The notes beneath the pieces were generated by a model. It saw nothing but the letters and a program-made list of their open reading frames with translations, searched no databases and had not been told where the DNA came from. From Cyclobacteriaceae bacterium (GTDB lineage Bacteria; Bacteroidota; Bacteroidia; Cytophagales; Cyclobacteriaceae), in contig CP075525.1 in NCBI GenBank assembly GCA_025808415.1, positions 496,001 to 560,000 of the forward strand: a stretch of DNA of 64,000 nt, written 5' to 3'. The translations under genes and the position numbers were made by a program. Below, one piece after another: positions 1-9,219 of this stretch (position 1 is the stretch's first letter; the number at the start of each line of letters is the position of its first letter).

Positions 1-1278
1 ATCGAGCTCCCGCAAGTAATTTCTTTTGCCAAGCTTCGCACCAGTGTTGCACAAGTAGGTAATGATACCGATGCCTTTACGTTCACCCAGTCATTTAATC
101 CCAGCGACCCGTTTGGCAACAGCCAGGTGTATGGCGAAACGGACCGTCTGGCCAATTTTAGTTTAAAACCTGAAATCAGCACGGCTTATGAGGCGGGTAT
201 TGACCTGATGTTTTTTAACAGACGGATTGGTTTGGATTTAACCTACTATCAATCGCTTACCCGTAACCAGATCCTGAATATCCCTTTATCGATAACTTCT
301 GGCTACAATAGCCGCTCCATCAATGCCGGTGAGATCAAAAACTATGGTGTGGAAGTAATGCTGAATACCATCCCGGTAAAACTCAACAACGGTTTCCAAT
401 GGAATCTCGACATCAACTGGTCGGCTAACCGCAGTAAAGTTGTTTCACTTTCTGACGGCCTCGATAACTTCGTTATGGCCAACCGCAGGGTTACCATTGA
501 GGCACGTGTTGGCGAGCGCATGGGCGATATGTATGGAATAGGCTTTGCCCGTGTGCAGAGTGCTGACCCGACAAAACCCTACTATGATGCCACCGGGCAA
601 TTCACCGGTCAAATGGTATTCAACAGCCAAGGCAGGCCCATTGCAACAACTGATCGTATTAAGCTGGGCAACTATAATCCGGATTGGTTGGCAGGTATCA
701 ACAACACCCTTTCGTATAAAAATGTACGCTTAAGCTTCCTGTTTGATGTGCGCCAGGGAGGAACCGTTTATTCCGAAACACAAACCGTTGGCCGTGAAGG
801 TGGTATTATTATCGAAACACTTGAAGGAAGGGAAAATGGGTATTATCCCCAGGCTTCTGTTCAGGCCGATCCTCAATTGTTAAATGCACCTGCAGGCACT
901 TATGTAGTAGGCCAGGGCGTTGTGCAAAATCAGGATGGAACATTCCGCGTAAACGATATACGGGTGTTGCCCCGCCAGTGGCACACCGCATGGACCGGTG
1001 GCCGCAGGATTGCCGAGGGCGTAGTGTATGATGCTTCATTCGTAAAACTCCGTGAAGTTCAAATCGGGTATACTATACCGGATAAGGTATTTGGTAAACT
1101 TCCTTTCCGGAGTGTTTCGGTTGCTTTGGTGGGAAGGAACCTGGCATTATGGACCAAAGTTCCGCATATCGATCCGGAAGTGATGTCATACACGGGTGGT
1201 ACTGCTTTGCCCGGTATAGAGTTTATGTCCATACCGTCATCGCGCAGCTATGGGTTTAATATTGGTTTAAGATTCTAA
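1..1278 (+). CDS. SusC/RagA-family TonB-dependent outer membrane protein (C-terminal part)
   Basis: The frame is open from base 1, so the gene starts outside the window and only the last 425 residues, the C-terminal beta-barrel, are visible. The segment KLRTSVAQVGNDTDAF near the left edge and the ending SSRSYGFNIGLRF, with a terminal aromatic residue as expected for BAM recognition, are typical of SusC-type barrels. SusC proteins import oligosaccharides, peptides or other large nutrients through the outer membrane with energy from TonB. A SusD-like lipoprotein follows 25 bp downstream, the usual partner. The first ATG in the window, at 127, is internal and not a start. The substrate cannot be read from this part. 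Confidence 0.93.
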   Translation: MELPQVISFAKLRTSVAQVGNDTDAFTFTQSFNPSDPFGNSQVYGETDRLANFSLKPEISTAYEAGIDLMFFNRRIGLDLTYYQSLTRNQILNIPLSITSGYNSRSINAGEIKNYGVEVMLNTIPVKLNNGFQWNLDINWSANRSKVVSLSDGLDNFVMANRRVTIEARVGERMGDMYGIGFARVQSADPTKPYYDATGQFTGQMVFNSQGRPIATTDRIKLGNYNPDWLAGINNTLSYKNVRLSFLFDVRQGGTVYSETQTVGREGGIIIETLEGRENGYYPQASVQADPQLLNAPAGTYVVGQGVVQNQDGTFRVNDIRVLPRQWHTAWTGGRRIAEGVVYDASFVKLREVQIGYTIPDKVFGKLPFRSVSVALVGRNLALWTKVPHIDPEVMSYTGGTALPGIEFMSIPSSRSYGFNIGLRF

Positions 1279-1303
1279 ACCTCAACATTTACTTACGATC
1301 AAC

Positions 1304-2839
1304 ATGAGTATGAAAACACTTAGAAATTTTACTTTGATCTTCACCCTCTTGTTTGTGGTAACAAGTTGCGATAAAGATTTTGAGGATATCAATACCAATC
1401 CTAATGTTCCTACTTCGGTTACACCAGATTTACTATTGTCGGGTGTTATCCGAAACACGCTCAACAACCAAATAGGCGAAGCCTGGGGTATCGGCAATAT
1501 TGTTGTGCAACACACGGCCAAAATTCAGTTTGTGAATGAAGATCGGTATTTATGGAATGAACAGAACGGGTTGTGGAATACCGTGTTTGGTAATATGCGC
1601 AACCTTCAGGCGGTTATAGATTTTGCCGAGCGTGCAGAGCCTGTACAAAACAATTATTTGGGTGTAGCCCTCATTTTAAAATCATGGATGTTTTCGTTGG
1701 CTACCGATGCGTATGGAGATATTCCTTACTCAGAAGCTACCAAAGCCAAACAGGGGATTTACCAACCTAAGTACGATACGCAGGAATTAATTTATGACGG
1801 GATACTGGCCGACTTAAAACGCGCCAACGAAATTTTAGGAACAAGTTCAGAAGCGTTAGCGGGCGACTTGTTGTACGGTGGGGGCGCTGCTTCCATAATC
1901 AAGTGGCGCAAATTGGCAAACTCATTACGCTTGCGTTACCTCATGCGTATTTCAGACCGGAAAAATGTAAATGCCGAAATGCAGGCGATAATTAACGACC
2001 CGACTGGTAATCCGGTTTTTCAAAGCAATGCCGACAATGCCGCATTGAAATATCTTGCTTCGGCACCTAATCAGTGGCCGTTGTATACTACACGTGTTGG
2101 TTCATTTGATGAGTTCAGGTTAAGCAAAACTTTGGGCGATTACTTAACGTCTATCCAGGATCCACGCCTGGCTGTTTTCGCACGCCCAACTGAAAAATCG
2201 GTAGCTGATGGAATGCCTAAAATTGAAGGCATCCCTAACGGACTTGAAGATACTGAGGCGCTTAGCTATAACGGAGGCCCGCAAAATGTTTCACGCGTAG
2301 GGTTAACCTTTGCGTGTTTAGTTTGTAACGATAGTGGTCCGGCTCCTGCACCTGATGCCGCACGCAGCACCATAATGAGTTATGCCGAGCTTCAGTTTAT
2401 CCTTGCGGAGGCACGGGAGAAAGGTATGATCACTACCGGTAATGCCGAAACCTATTACCTGAATGGCATCAATGCAAATTTTGATTTTTACGAAAGCATT
2501 GTACCGGTATCGTACAATATTGATTTGACTTTGCCGGCAGGTTATCTCACACAACCAGAAGTTGCTTATACTGGTTCAACTACCGATAAGCTTAGAAAAA
2601 TCGGCACTCAAAAATGGATTGCCCTATTCTTTAACGGACTTGAGGCTTGGTTTGATTGGAGACGCACCAATATTCCGGCCTTGGTTCCTGCGCAGGATAA
2701 CTTAAATGATGACAAAATTCCGGTACGGTATATCTATCCTACTATTGAGCAATCTTTAAATGGTACCAACCGAAACGAAGCCGTAGGCCGTCAAGGATCA
2801 GATGACCTCAATACCCGCGTGTGGTGGGATGTTAACTGA
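1304..2839 (+). CDS. SusD/RagB-family nutrient-binding lipoprotein
   Basis: A 511-residue secreted lipoprotein with a hydrophobic N-terminus ending in the lipobox VVTSC (Cys about 22), followed by DKDFEDINTNPN, the typical opening of the SusD-like-2 group. SusD proteins sit on the cell surface as a lid on the SusC barrel and bind the incoming nutrient; the fold is helical TPR-like. ATGs at 1304 and 1310 are both possible starts (MSMKT or MKT). It lies 25 bp behind the susC-like gene and is followed by a strong hairpin at 2855-2880. This subgroup often belongs to pairs not linked to glycoside hydrolases; the next two genes are phosphoesterases, so a phosphorylated substrate is a reasonable guess only. 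Confidence 0.92.
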   Translation: MSMKTLRNFTLIFTLLFVVTSCDKDFEDINTNPNVPTSVTPDLLLSGVIRNTLNNQIGEAWGIGNIVVQHTAKIQFVNEDRYLWNEQNGLWNTVFGNMRNLQAVIDFAERAEPVQNNYLGVALILKSWMFSLATDAYGDIPYSEATKAKQGIYQPKYDTQELIYDGILADLKRANEILGTSSEALAGDLLYGGGAASIIKWRKLANSLRLRYLMRISDRKNVNAEMQAIINDPTGNPVFQSNADNAALKYLASAPNQWPLYTTRVGSFDEFRLSKTLGDYLTSIQDPRLAVFARPTEKSVADGMPKIEGIPNGLEDTEALSYNGGPQNVSRVGLTFACLVCNDSGPAPAPDAARSTIMSYAELQFILAEAREKGMITTGNAETYYLNGINANFDFYESIVPVSYNIDLTLPAGYLTQPEVAYTGSTTDKLRKIGTQKWIALFFNGLEAWFDWRRTNIPALVPAQDNLNDDKIPVRYIYPTIEQSLNGTNRNEAVGRQGSDDLNTRVWWDVN

Positions 2840-2854
2840 GCCATAGCTAACTTT

Positions 2855-2880
2855 ACAAAGGGCGCAATTGCGCCCTTTGT
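2855..2880 (+). terminator. Perfect palindrome, probable intrinsic terminator after susD
   Basis: A 26-bp perfect inverted repeat (arm ACAAAGGGCGCAA) begins 16 bp after the susD stop codon and is followed by a T-rich stretch. It separates susC-susD from the phosphatase genes. It also argues against a phosphatase start inside it at 2868. Confidence 0.8.
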
Positions 2881-2903
2881 ATTTATTTCTTCTAAATAAA
2901 TCT

Positions 2904-3998
2904 ATGAAAAAAATCTATACACTTATTCTTCTGTTGACAGTAGCGAATATCGTTACGGCACAGAAATTAAAAACCGAAAATATTTTTATCATCACGCTTG
3001 ACGGTCTCCGTTGGCAGGAACTTTTTACCGGGGCTGATTCCCTGCTGATCACAAACAAGCAGTATGTGGGCGACCCGCTTGATTTGAAACGGAGGTTTTG
3101 GGAGGAGACACCCGAAGCGAGAAGAAAAACATTAATGCCATTTTTCTGGAGTGAAATTGCCGGCAAAGGTCAGCTTTACGGTAATCGAAATCTTAACAGT
3201 AAAGTGGACTGCTCAAATTATATGTGGTTTTCTTACCCTGGGTATAGTGAAATACTTTGTGGCTTTGCCGATGATGACCGAATCAATAGTAACAATAAAA
3301 TAGATAACCCCAATGTAACGGTACTCGAATACCTTAACCGCATGCCTGCTTACAAAGGTAAAGTGGCTGCCTTTTGTTCATGGGATGTTTTCCCCTTTAT
3401 TATTAACCGGCAACGTAGCGGTATTCCGGTAAATGCAGGGTTTGAAATGGCATCAGGTGCTTCATTAACAGAACGGGAGAAATTTTTAAATGAATTTCAA
3501 TCGCAAATCCCCAGTCCGTGGGGAGGCGTTCGGTTGGATGGGTTTACACACCATTATGCATTAGAATACATAAAGAAGAATAAACCTAAAGTGGTTTATA
3601 TCGCCTATGGTGAAACCGATGATTTTGCCCATGATGGAAAGTATGATGCGTATTTAAAATCGGCCCATCAAACCGATAAGTTTATTGAAAACTTGTGGAA
3701 GTATGTGCAGGCAACCCCGGAATACAAGGACAAAACAACCTTTATTATTACCACCGATCATGGAAGGGGAACAGAACCAATCGATACCTGGCGGAGCCAC
3801 GGAACCAAAATAGATGGTGCGGGGCATATCTGGTTTGCAGTTATCGGTCCTGACACACCTACCTTGGGTGAAGTGAAAGAAAGCAAACAATATTACCAGA
3901 ATCAGGTAGCTAAAACAGCGGCTGCTTTTCTGGGTATAGAATACACCAATGAAAAACCGGTTGGCGAAGTGGTCAAGTCAATGATCAAAATGAAATGA
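2904..3998 (+). CDS. Alkaline-phosphatase-superfamily secreted hydrolase
   Basis: A 364-residue protein with a Sec signal peptide (MKKIYTLILLLTVANIVTAQ). Superfamily metal-ligand motifs are visible: ITLDGLRWQELF near residue 30, TTDHGRG around residue 285 and WRSHG shortly after. FSYPGYSEI near residue 105 fits the Ser/Thr nucleophile region of phosphodiesterase/sulfatase-like members. The predicted role is hydrolysis of phosphate or sulfate esters in the periplasm. The ATG at 2904 is chosen because an upstream in-frame start at 2868 lies inside the terminator and would precede the signal peptide with unrelated residues. The stop overlaps the next gene by 4 bp (ATGA), suggesting translational coupling. 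The substrate is unknown. Confidence 0.82.
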   Translation: MKKIYTLILLLTVANIVTAQKLKTENIFIITLDGLRWQELFTGADSLLITNKQYVGDPLDLKRRFWEETPEARRKTLMPFFWSEIAGKGQLYGNRNLNSKVDCSNYMWFSYPGYSEILCGFADDDRINSNNKIDNPNVTVLEYLNRMPAYKGKVAAFCSWDVFPFIINRQRSGIPVNAGFEMASGASLTEREKFLNEFQSQIPSPWGGVRLDGFTHHYALEYIKKNKPKVVYIAYGETDDFAHDGKYDAYLKSAHQTDKFIENLWKYVQATPEYKDKTTFIITTDHGRGTEPIDTWRSHGTKIDGAGHIWFAVIGPDTPTLGEVKESKQYYQNQVAKTAAAFLGIEYTNEKPVGEVVKSMIKMK

Positions 3999-5728
3999 GG
4001 TTTTGGATCTTAGGTTTGTTTTTATATTCTATTGCAGGTTGCAAAAAGGAAGACAAGCCTTTATCAACCTATAAGGCGTTTGTTGAAATTGATTCAGCAT
4101 CAACATCTCCGTTGCTTAGTAAACTATATGAAAAGTATAAGCCACTGAAGCACCCTGAAATTCCACTTACAGAAAAATGGATGGAAGGTTGGATGTTTAT
4201 GGTGGGCAGTCCAGATGAAAGGCTGCAAGCAGAAGTAAAACCTGTTTCAGGTGATCGGGTTGACCTGCCGCACCGCATCAACAAACCAGACTGTACCATC
4301 TGGTACAAGAAAGAGATTTCGATTTCGGCAGATGGTTTTCTTTTCATACAGGCAGATGATGGCGCGCAGCTTTTTGTAAACGGAGACAGGGTTAAGCGTT
4401 TTACAGCGAATTATTTTCCGGTTACGAAGAGCGATACGGAAGTAATTGTGCGTGTGTTGAATAATGCCATGAGCGGAGGTTTAAGAGCCGTTGCTTTTAT
4501 TTCAAAGAAAGAATTTTTAAAACACAGCCAAACCTTAGGTGCATTTCTTCAGTTGAAACAGGCTGTTGAAAAAGTTCTATTGTTGCAGAATCCGGAAATG
4601 AATTTAATTGAAATGGCCATTCAGGCGATAGCTGATCCGGAAGGTGAAAACCGTGACAGGCTAATGGCAATGGTTAGTGACTATCCGTTTATAACGGGTC
4701 CATGGATACAGCGAAATGATCAAAATGACTTTACTATTAAAGCCTGGATTGAGAGTAGTACATCCGTTCAATTACGCTACGGGTTTTCACCTGAACGATT
4801 GGACAAGTACCTTGTTGAAACCTGCAGCCGTTGCACATTTACCCTGAATGATCTTCCTGATAGCGTAACTGTATTTTATGAGCTTAGTGCTGGCAAAACG
4901 ATTTCGCCTCGGTACAGTTTTTCAACAAATGAACCAAGGTCTTTCTCCTTTAACATCTGGGCCGACAGCCAGTCGGGATGGAAGGATTTTGCCACCCATA
5001 TTTCAAACACATTAACCTATTCGGATGCCTTCGGTATTGGCATTGGTGATTTGGTGGGCAATGGATCGAATGAAGAAGAATGGATAATGTTCTTCAACCT
5101 GCTGGGTGCATCTGCAGCCGGCAGACCCTACTACTTAATAGCCGGTAATCATGATTATGATGGGTATTATGATGACCTGGTACCGATGCACTACAACCAG
5201 CTTATTAAAAATAGACCAACCTATCGAGCCTGGACATTTGGTAATGGTGCTTTTATAGCCCTCGATCCGAATGAACGTTTCCCGATTGGTATCCCCGAAG
5301 ATTCTGAGCAGTCCCGTTGGTTTTATGATCAACTACAATCCGATCAATGGAAATCAGCCACATGGCGGTTTGTGTTAATCCATCAGCCACCCTACTCACA
5401 AGGATGGCCCAGCTACGAAGGTGAAAAGGTTATTAGGGATTTATTGGAACCGGTTATTGAAACGGCACAAATCGATTTTGTGGTTTCAGGGCACACGCAC
5501 GATTATGAACGGCTAACAAAGAAATACGGAAATCAAAAAACTACTTTCCTGATTGTCGGTGGTGCAGGTGGTTCGTTGGAGCCCGTAGAATCTTCTTTGC
5601 ACCCCAAAATGGATACCGTAATCAAGCAACATCACATGGGAAGATTTTTTATTGACGGAACCAAACTCCGTTTTGAAGTCAGGGGACTGGAGAATCAGAT
5701 GCTCGATTTTTTTGAACAAGTGAAATAG
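3995..5728 (+). CDS. Metallophosphoesterase lipoprotein (purple acid phosphatase-like)
   Basis: A 577-residue lipoprotein (lipobox SIAGC, Cys16). The N-terminal half carries a PA14/beta-sandwich-like segment (QADDGAQLFVNGDRV near residue 115). The C-terminal half has the calcineurin-like dinuclear metal motifs in order: WADSQSG, GIGDLVGNG, GNHDYDG, LIHQPPYS and SGHTHDYE (residues about 325-505). A fibronectin-like stretch before the catalytic domain matches purple acid phosphatase architecture. It overlaps the upstream phosphatase by 4 bp, so the two are probably made together and act on extracytoplasmic phosphoesters. It converges with the next gene with a single-base gap and no visible terminator. 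Confidence 0.85.
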   Translation: MRFWILGLFLYSIAGCKKEDKPLSTYKAFVEIDSASTSPLLSKLYEKYKPLKHPEIPLTEKWMEGWMFMVGSPDERLQAEVKPVSGDRVDLPHRINKPDCTIWYKKEISISADGFLFIQADDGAQLFVNGDRVKRFTANYFPVTKSDTEVIVRVLNNAMSGGLRAVAFISKKEFLKHSQTLGAFLQLKQAVEKVLLLQNPEMNLIEMAIQAIADPEGENRDRLMAMVSDYPFITGPWIQRNDQNDFTIKAWIESSTSVQLRYGFSPERLDKYLVETCSRCTFTLNDLPDSVTVFYELSAGKTISPRYSFSTNEPRSFSFNIWADSQSGWKDFATHISNTLTYSDAFGIGIGDLVGNGSNEEEWIMFFNLLGASAAGRPYYLIAGNHDYDGYYDDLVPMHYNQLIKNRPTYRAWTFGNGAFIALDPNERFPIGIPEDSEQSRWFYDQLQSDQWKSATWRFVLIHQPPYSQGWPSYEGEKVIRDLLEPVIETAQIDFVVSGHTHDYERLTKKYGNQKTTFLIVGGAGGSLEPVESSLHPKMDTVIKQHHMGRFFIDGTKLRFEVRGLENQMLDFFEQVK

Positions 5729-5729
5729 A

Positions 5730-6941
5730 TCATACAGCCACATAGTCGGCCAGGTATTCATAGTTTTCTGTCAGGTGCCCGCTTTTGGCAATGGTGGCAC
5801 GTTTAATAACCCCTTCGCGATCACTTTCAAAAAGTAATGGCAATATTTTATCAATAAGGTCTTTACCAAATTCTTCTGAAGCACTTCGGGGCAATTCACA
5901 CGGCAGGTTGTCAACCGCCATTACGGTAATATGCTTTTCCTCGCTCAAGGCTGGTTGTTCAATGCCTGAATGCGGATCGAAGTCATATAAAGGATCAGGA
6001 ATTGTGCTTACCCTTATCGTGCTGGGAATAGAGCCACCCAAATCGCATGTGATGTCGGCAATGATTTTTATTTTGAACTCCGGTGAACACATTTCCTCAC
6101 GGGTAAAAAGCACAGGTGCTTTCGGGTTCCAAAACGCACCGGCCATTAAAAAATCAGCCACTTTGGTGAAGGAAAGAAATGTTGAATCGTAGCGCTCCGG
6201 ATGCTGGTGAAATTCATCGCGGTTGAAATGCCCGCCTTCGCGCCTGATGTGATAGTCGGCACTGCCCAGTTGTACATAAACCGGTTCATCAAAAGTTTTT
6301 GCCAGAAAATCGTAAGCCCCAACTTTACGAATACCGGCTGAGTCAAGCGTTTCCATAGCGCCTTTGCCCACGCGACCGGCACCGGTAAGAATGATCTTAA
6401 CCGGGGGAAGTTTTACCTTCCGTAACTCCAGTTTTAAATCGTTAACATCAAAACATTCGAATGCTCTCCGTAAAGAATATCCGCCATATCGCTTGCCATA
6501 AGTCCATAATCCGTTGTAAGCGCCTACAATTCCGGCATATCGGCCAAAGGCTACCAGCCTGTTTCCCAAACGGTCTTTCAGGGTTTCATAGTCAATCAAC
6601 CTGATTTTTCTTTTCAGGATTTCCTGGAGCATTCTTTTATTATAAGGCTGCTTCTTAATAGTATGCGAGAAGAAGAAATAGGTTTTGTGTGCCACAAGTT
6701 GATCGACAGGCACCTCCTTAATGCCCATCAGTATATCACAATCGCTTACATCGGGTGTTATTTCAATACCCAATTCCCGGTATTCCTCATCGTTAAAGGC
6801 GCGTACATCGCTGGCTTGACATACAACTTTAACGTTAGGAAACCGCTGCTCAATTTCTTCGGTTTGCAAGGGAGTAAATGGGACGCGTTTATCGGGCGGA
6901 ACTTTGCCTTCGCGGATGATGCCGAGTTTGATAGACTTCAT
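5730..6941 (-). CDS. Alanine dehydrogenase/saccharopine dehydrogenase-like NAD(P)-dependent oxidoreductase
   Basis: A 403-residue cytoplasmic protein. The N-terminal part (LGIIREGKVPPDKRVPFTP) is the alanine dehydrogenase/PNT N-domain signature; LTGAGRVGKGAMETLDSAGI (residues about 185-205) is the Rossmann glycine-rich loop. Conserved blocks KTYFFFSHTIKKQPYN and IIADITCDLGGSIPSTIR match the Bacteroidota members annotated as alanine dehydrogenase or lysine-forming saccharopine dehydrogenase. Such enzymes interconvert an amino acid and its 2-oxo acid with NAD(H); which amino acid is used here is not certain. A -7-like box TACCTTTG lies upstream at 6959-6966. It is divergent from the methyltransferase-like gene. 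Confidence 0.8.
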   Translation of the reverse strand: MKSIKLGIIREGKVPPDKRVPFTPLQTEEIEQRFPNVKVVCQASDVRAFNDEEYRELGIEITPDVSDCDILMGIKEVPVDQLVAHKTYFFFSHTIKKQPYNKRMLQEILKRKIRLIDYETLKDRLGNRLVAFGRYAGIVGAYNGLWTYGKRYGGYSLRRAFECFDVNDLKLELRKVKLPPVKIILTGAGRVGKGAMETLDSAGIRKVGAYDFLAKTFDEPVYVQLGSADYHIRREGGHFNRDEFHQHPERYDSTFLSFTKVADFLMAGAFWNPKAPVLFTREEMCSPEFKIKIIADITCDLGGSIPSTIRVSTIPDPLYDFDPHSGIEQPALSEEKHITVMAVDNLPCELPRSASEEFGKDLIDKILPLLFESDREGVIKRATIAKSGHLTENYEYLADYVAV

Positions 6942-6958
6942 AAAAGATTGACCTTGTT

Positions 6959-6966
6959 CAAAGGTA
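6959..6966 (-). promoter_or_regulatory. Bacteroidota -7 box (TAnnTTTG) for the dehydrogenase
   Basis: TACCTTTG on the minus strand lies 17 bp before the ATG at 6941, fitting the Bacteroidota sigma-A consensus TAnnTTTG. No convincing -33 TTTG was seen, so this is a weak call. Confidence 0.35.
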
Positions 6967-6993
6967 ATGAGCTTTTTGCTGTAATTTTCGGAT

Positions 6994-7401
6994 ATGGAGA
7001 AATACAGTTTATTGATTTTAAGTTGGGTTGTGTACTTCGTGCTTCATAGTGTGTTGGCAGCAGATAGAGTGAAGTCATATTTCAGTCAAAGCTTAGGTAA
7101 AGGATACCGGTACTACAGGTTACTGTACGTGGGACTGGAATCGGATGCGCAGGAGCAATTCAAAGCCGATGGCATTTTGAAGTATGTTCGCCACCCGATT
7201 TATTCGGCTACCGTTTTAATAGTCATTGCGTTTTGGTTATTTATACCCAATGTGACCACATTGGTATCGGCTTGTTGTATTTTTAGTTATCTGGCGATAG
7301 GAATTCCGTTGGAGGAACGGAAGCTGATTAAAAAATATGGAGAAGCCTATCGCGAATATAAGGATAGGGTGCCTTCGATTATGCCGAAGATAAAGCCCTG
7401 A
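6994..7401 (+). CDS. Short isoprenylcysteine methyltransferase-like/NnrU-like membrane protein
   Basis: A 135-residue membrane protein. The N-terminus (SLLILSWVVYFVLHSVLAAD) and the C-terminal block FKADGILKYVRHPIYSATV...LEERKLIKKYGEAYREYKDRVP match the isoprenylcysteine carboxyl methyltransferase/PEMT superfamily; the RHPIY and EERKL segments form the SAM-binding region. Family members known to me are near 190-200 residues. Here the frame passes directly from YRYYRLLYVG to LESDAQEQF, which suggests that one or two central transmembrane helices are missing. The frame is intact, so it may be a short functional variant or the result of an in-frame deletion. The substrate is unknown. Confidence 0.6.
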   Translation: MEKYSLLILSWVVYFVLHSVLAADRVKSYFSQSLGKGYRYYRLLYVGLESDAQEQFKADGILKYVRHPIYSATVLIVIAFWLFIPNVTTLVSACCIFSYLAIGIPLEERKLIKKYGEAYREYKDRVPSIMPKIKP

Positions 7402-7434
7402 AAACCTCCACGGTCTTTAAGTCCTTGGAGGTTT
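7402..7434. terminator. Hairpin between convergent genes
   Basis: AAACCTCCA and TGGAGGTTT form a 9-bp perfect stem with a 15-nt loop directly after the stop at 7401, between two convergent genes. It could serve as a terminator in both directions. Confidence 0.6.
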
Positions 7435-7443
7435 GTAGGGATT

Positions 7444-7677
7444 TTATTTTTTCGTTTTCTTCTTTGCTTTTCCCTTTTTCAGCTCCTCGTAATCGTCCCG
7501 TTCGGCAAGCTTTTTATCGTCAACATTCTTGTCCAGAAAGGCATTGATCTTTTCTATGTCCATATTGGATTTCAGTTCACCAAACTGGTTGATAGATACC
7601 TCAAAACCATCCAGGTCTTTGTGTACGCGCGGCTTTTTGGCTGCTGGTTTTTTTTCAGGTTTTGATTTTTTGGTCAT
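7444..7677 (-). CDS. Small lysine-rich conserved-looking protein
   Basis: A 77-residue very basic protein with a lysine-rich tail at each end (MTKKSKPEKKPAAKKPR at the start, KKGKAKKKTKK at the end) around a central segment DLDGFEVSINQFGELKSNMDIEKINAFLDKNVDDKKL that looks structured. It lies 2 bp downstream of gltX in the same direction and is almost certainly co-transcribed with it. The basic tails suggest nucleic-acid or ribosome contact, but this is inference. I do not recognise a named family. Confidence 0.65.
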   Translation of the reverse strand: MTKKSKPEKKPAAKKPRVHKDLDGFEVSINQFGELKSNMDIEKINAFLDKNVDDKKLAERDDYEELKKGKAKKKTKK

Positions 7678-7679
7678 GA

Positions 7680-9215
7680 TCAGCTGACTTTTTGTTTCAG
7701 ATTTTGTAATGCAAACGTTAAGCGACCCACGACTTCATCTTTGCCGATGATTTCCATGATCATCATCAGGTCAGGTCCCCCACCCAATCCACTCATCGCA
7801 ACACGCAATGCCTGAAGGATTTTGCCCGTTCCAATCTGCAGCGAGGCGGTAACCTGTTCCAATGTTTCTTTGGCTATTGTTGCATCGAATGCATTTAATT
7901 TTTCAACGGCATCGCGGTAAGCGGTTATTACCTTAACCGCATCGTCATTCCATTTCTTGGTCACAACACTTTCATCAAACGATTCAGGCGCCCTGAAAAA
8001 GAATTTACCGTGTTCCCATAGCTCTTGTGGAAAGGTGATCCGCTCCTTCATCAGGGCACAGATGTTTTCTGCCTTCTCCTGTGTACAGGAAATATTTTCG
8101 AGTTTTAATTGTTCCAGTAAAAAAGCTGCAAGTTCCTGATCGGTTTTGGCCCGCAAGTATTGCTGATTGAACCACTGTGCTTTTTGAATGTCAAACTTTG
8201 CCCCGGCCTTGCCAATCCGTTCAACGCTAAATGCCTGTATCAATTCATGCATTGAAAAAATCTCTTGCTCAGTTCCGGGGTTCCATCCCAAAAACGCGAG
8301 GAAATTGATCAAGGCTTCAGGCAAGTATCCTGACTCTTTGTATCCGGTTGATTGTTCACCTGTGCTGGGGTCAGTCCAGTTAAGCGGAAAAATAGGAAAA
8401 CCCATGCGGTCGGCATCGCGCTTACTGAGTTTGCCGTTGCCATCCGGTTTTAACAACAAGGGTAGGTGAGCAAACCGTGGCATATCCTTTTCCCACCCAA
8501 ATGCCTTGTACAACAAAACATGAAGCGGGGCTGATGGCAGCCACTCTTCACCACGGATGACATGCGAAATCTTCATCAGGTAATCGTCAACCACGTTGGC
8601 AAGGTGATAGGTGGGCATCCCGTCTGATTTCATCAGCACTTTATCATCCAACTGCGTTGTGTTCACCGTTACTTCACCGCGTATCAAATCATTCAACACC
8701 ACGGTTTGGTTTTCAGGAATCTTAAACCGGATGACATAGTTCACCCCGGAATCAAGTAATTTCCTTGTGTCTTCTGAACTAAGTGTAAGGGAATTGCGCA
8801 TGGCTGAACGCGTTGCGCTGCTGTACTGCTGCTGGTCGGAGCCGGCTGCTTTTTGGCGCTCACGCAAGGCTTCAATTTCCTGCTCGGTATCAAAAGCATA
8901 GTAAGCATGCCCGCTGCTTAAAAGCTGTTGTGCATATTGCTGGTAAAGGTGCTTGCGCTCTGATTGGCGATAGGGGGCATAAGGGCCACCTTCCCGAACG
9001 CCTTCATCGATTTTTATGCCAGCCCAGTCTAGCGATTCCATAATATATTCTTCCGCTCCGGGCACGTACCGGTTCTGGTCGGTATCTTCAATGCGAAGAA
9101 TCATGGTGCCGCCCTGCTGACGGGCAAGTAAAAAATTATACAAGGCCGTTCGGACCCCGCCTATATGTAACGCCCCCGTAGGACTCGGGGCAAACCGCAC
9201 ACGAACATCTTTCAT
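7680..9215 (-). CDS. gltX: Glutamyl-tRNA synthetase
   Basis: A 511-residue class I aminoacyl-tRNA synthetase that charges tRNA-Glu. The N-terminal RVRFAPSPTGALHIGGVRTA holds the HIGH-type ATP site (HIGG at residue 17), and KLSKRDADRMG near residue 265 is the KMSKS-type loop. Length and order of elements fit bacterial GluRS. It is divergent from glnS; the two genes share a 73-bp intergenic region with a -7-like box on each strand. The minus-strand box TAACTTTG lies only 4 nt from the ATG. Confidence 0.97.
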   Translation of the reverse strand: MKDVRVRFAPSPTGALHIGGVRTALYNFLLARQQGGTMILRIEDTDQNRYVPGAEEYIMESLDWAGIKIDEGVREGGPYAPYRQSERKHLYQQYAQQLLSSGHAYYAFDTEQEIEALRERQKAAGSDQQQYSSATRSAMRNSLTLSSEDTRKLLDSGVNYVIRFKIPENQTVVLNDLIRGEVTVNTTQLDDKVLMKSDGMPTYHLANVVDDYLMKISHVIRGEEWLPSAPLHVLLYKAFGWEKDMPRFAHLPLLLKPDGNGKLSKRDADRMGFPIFPLNWTDPSTGEQSTGYKESGYLPEALINFLAFLGWNPGTEQEIFSMHELIQAFSVERIGKAGAKFDIQKAQWFNQQYLRAKTDQELAAFLLEQLKLENISCTQEKAENICALMKERITFPQELWEHGKFFFRAPESFDESVVTKKWNDDAVKVITAYRDAVEKLNAFDATIAKETLEQVTASLQIGTGKILQALRVAMSGLGGGPDLMMIMEIIGKDEVVGRLTFALQNLKQKVS

Positions 9216-9219
9216 GAAG

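Noticed and set aside
2868..2903. ATG/alternative start for the alkaline phosphatase-like gene
   Set aside because: It is inside the palindromic terminator.
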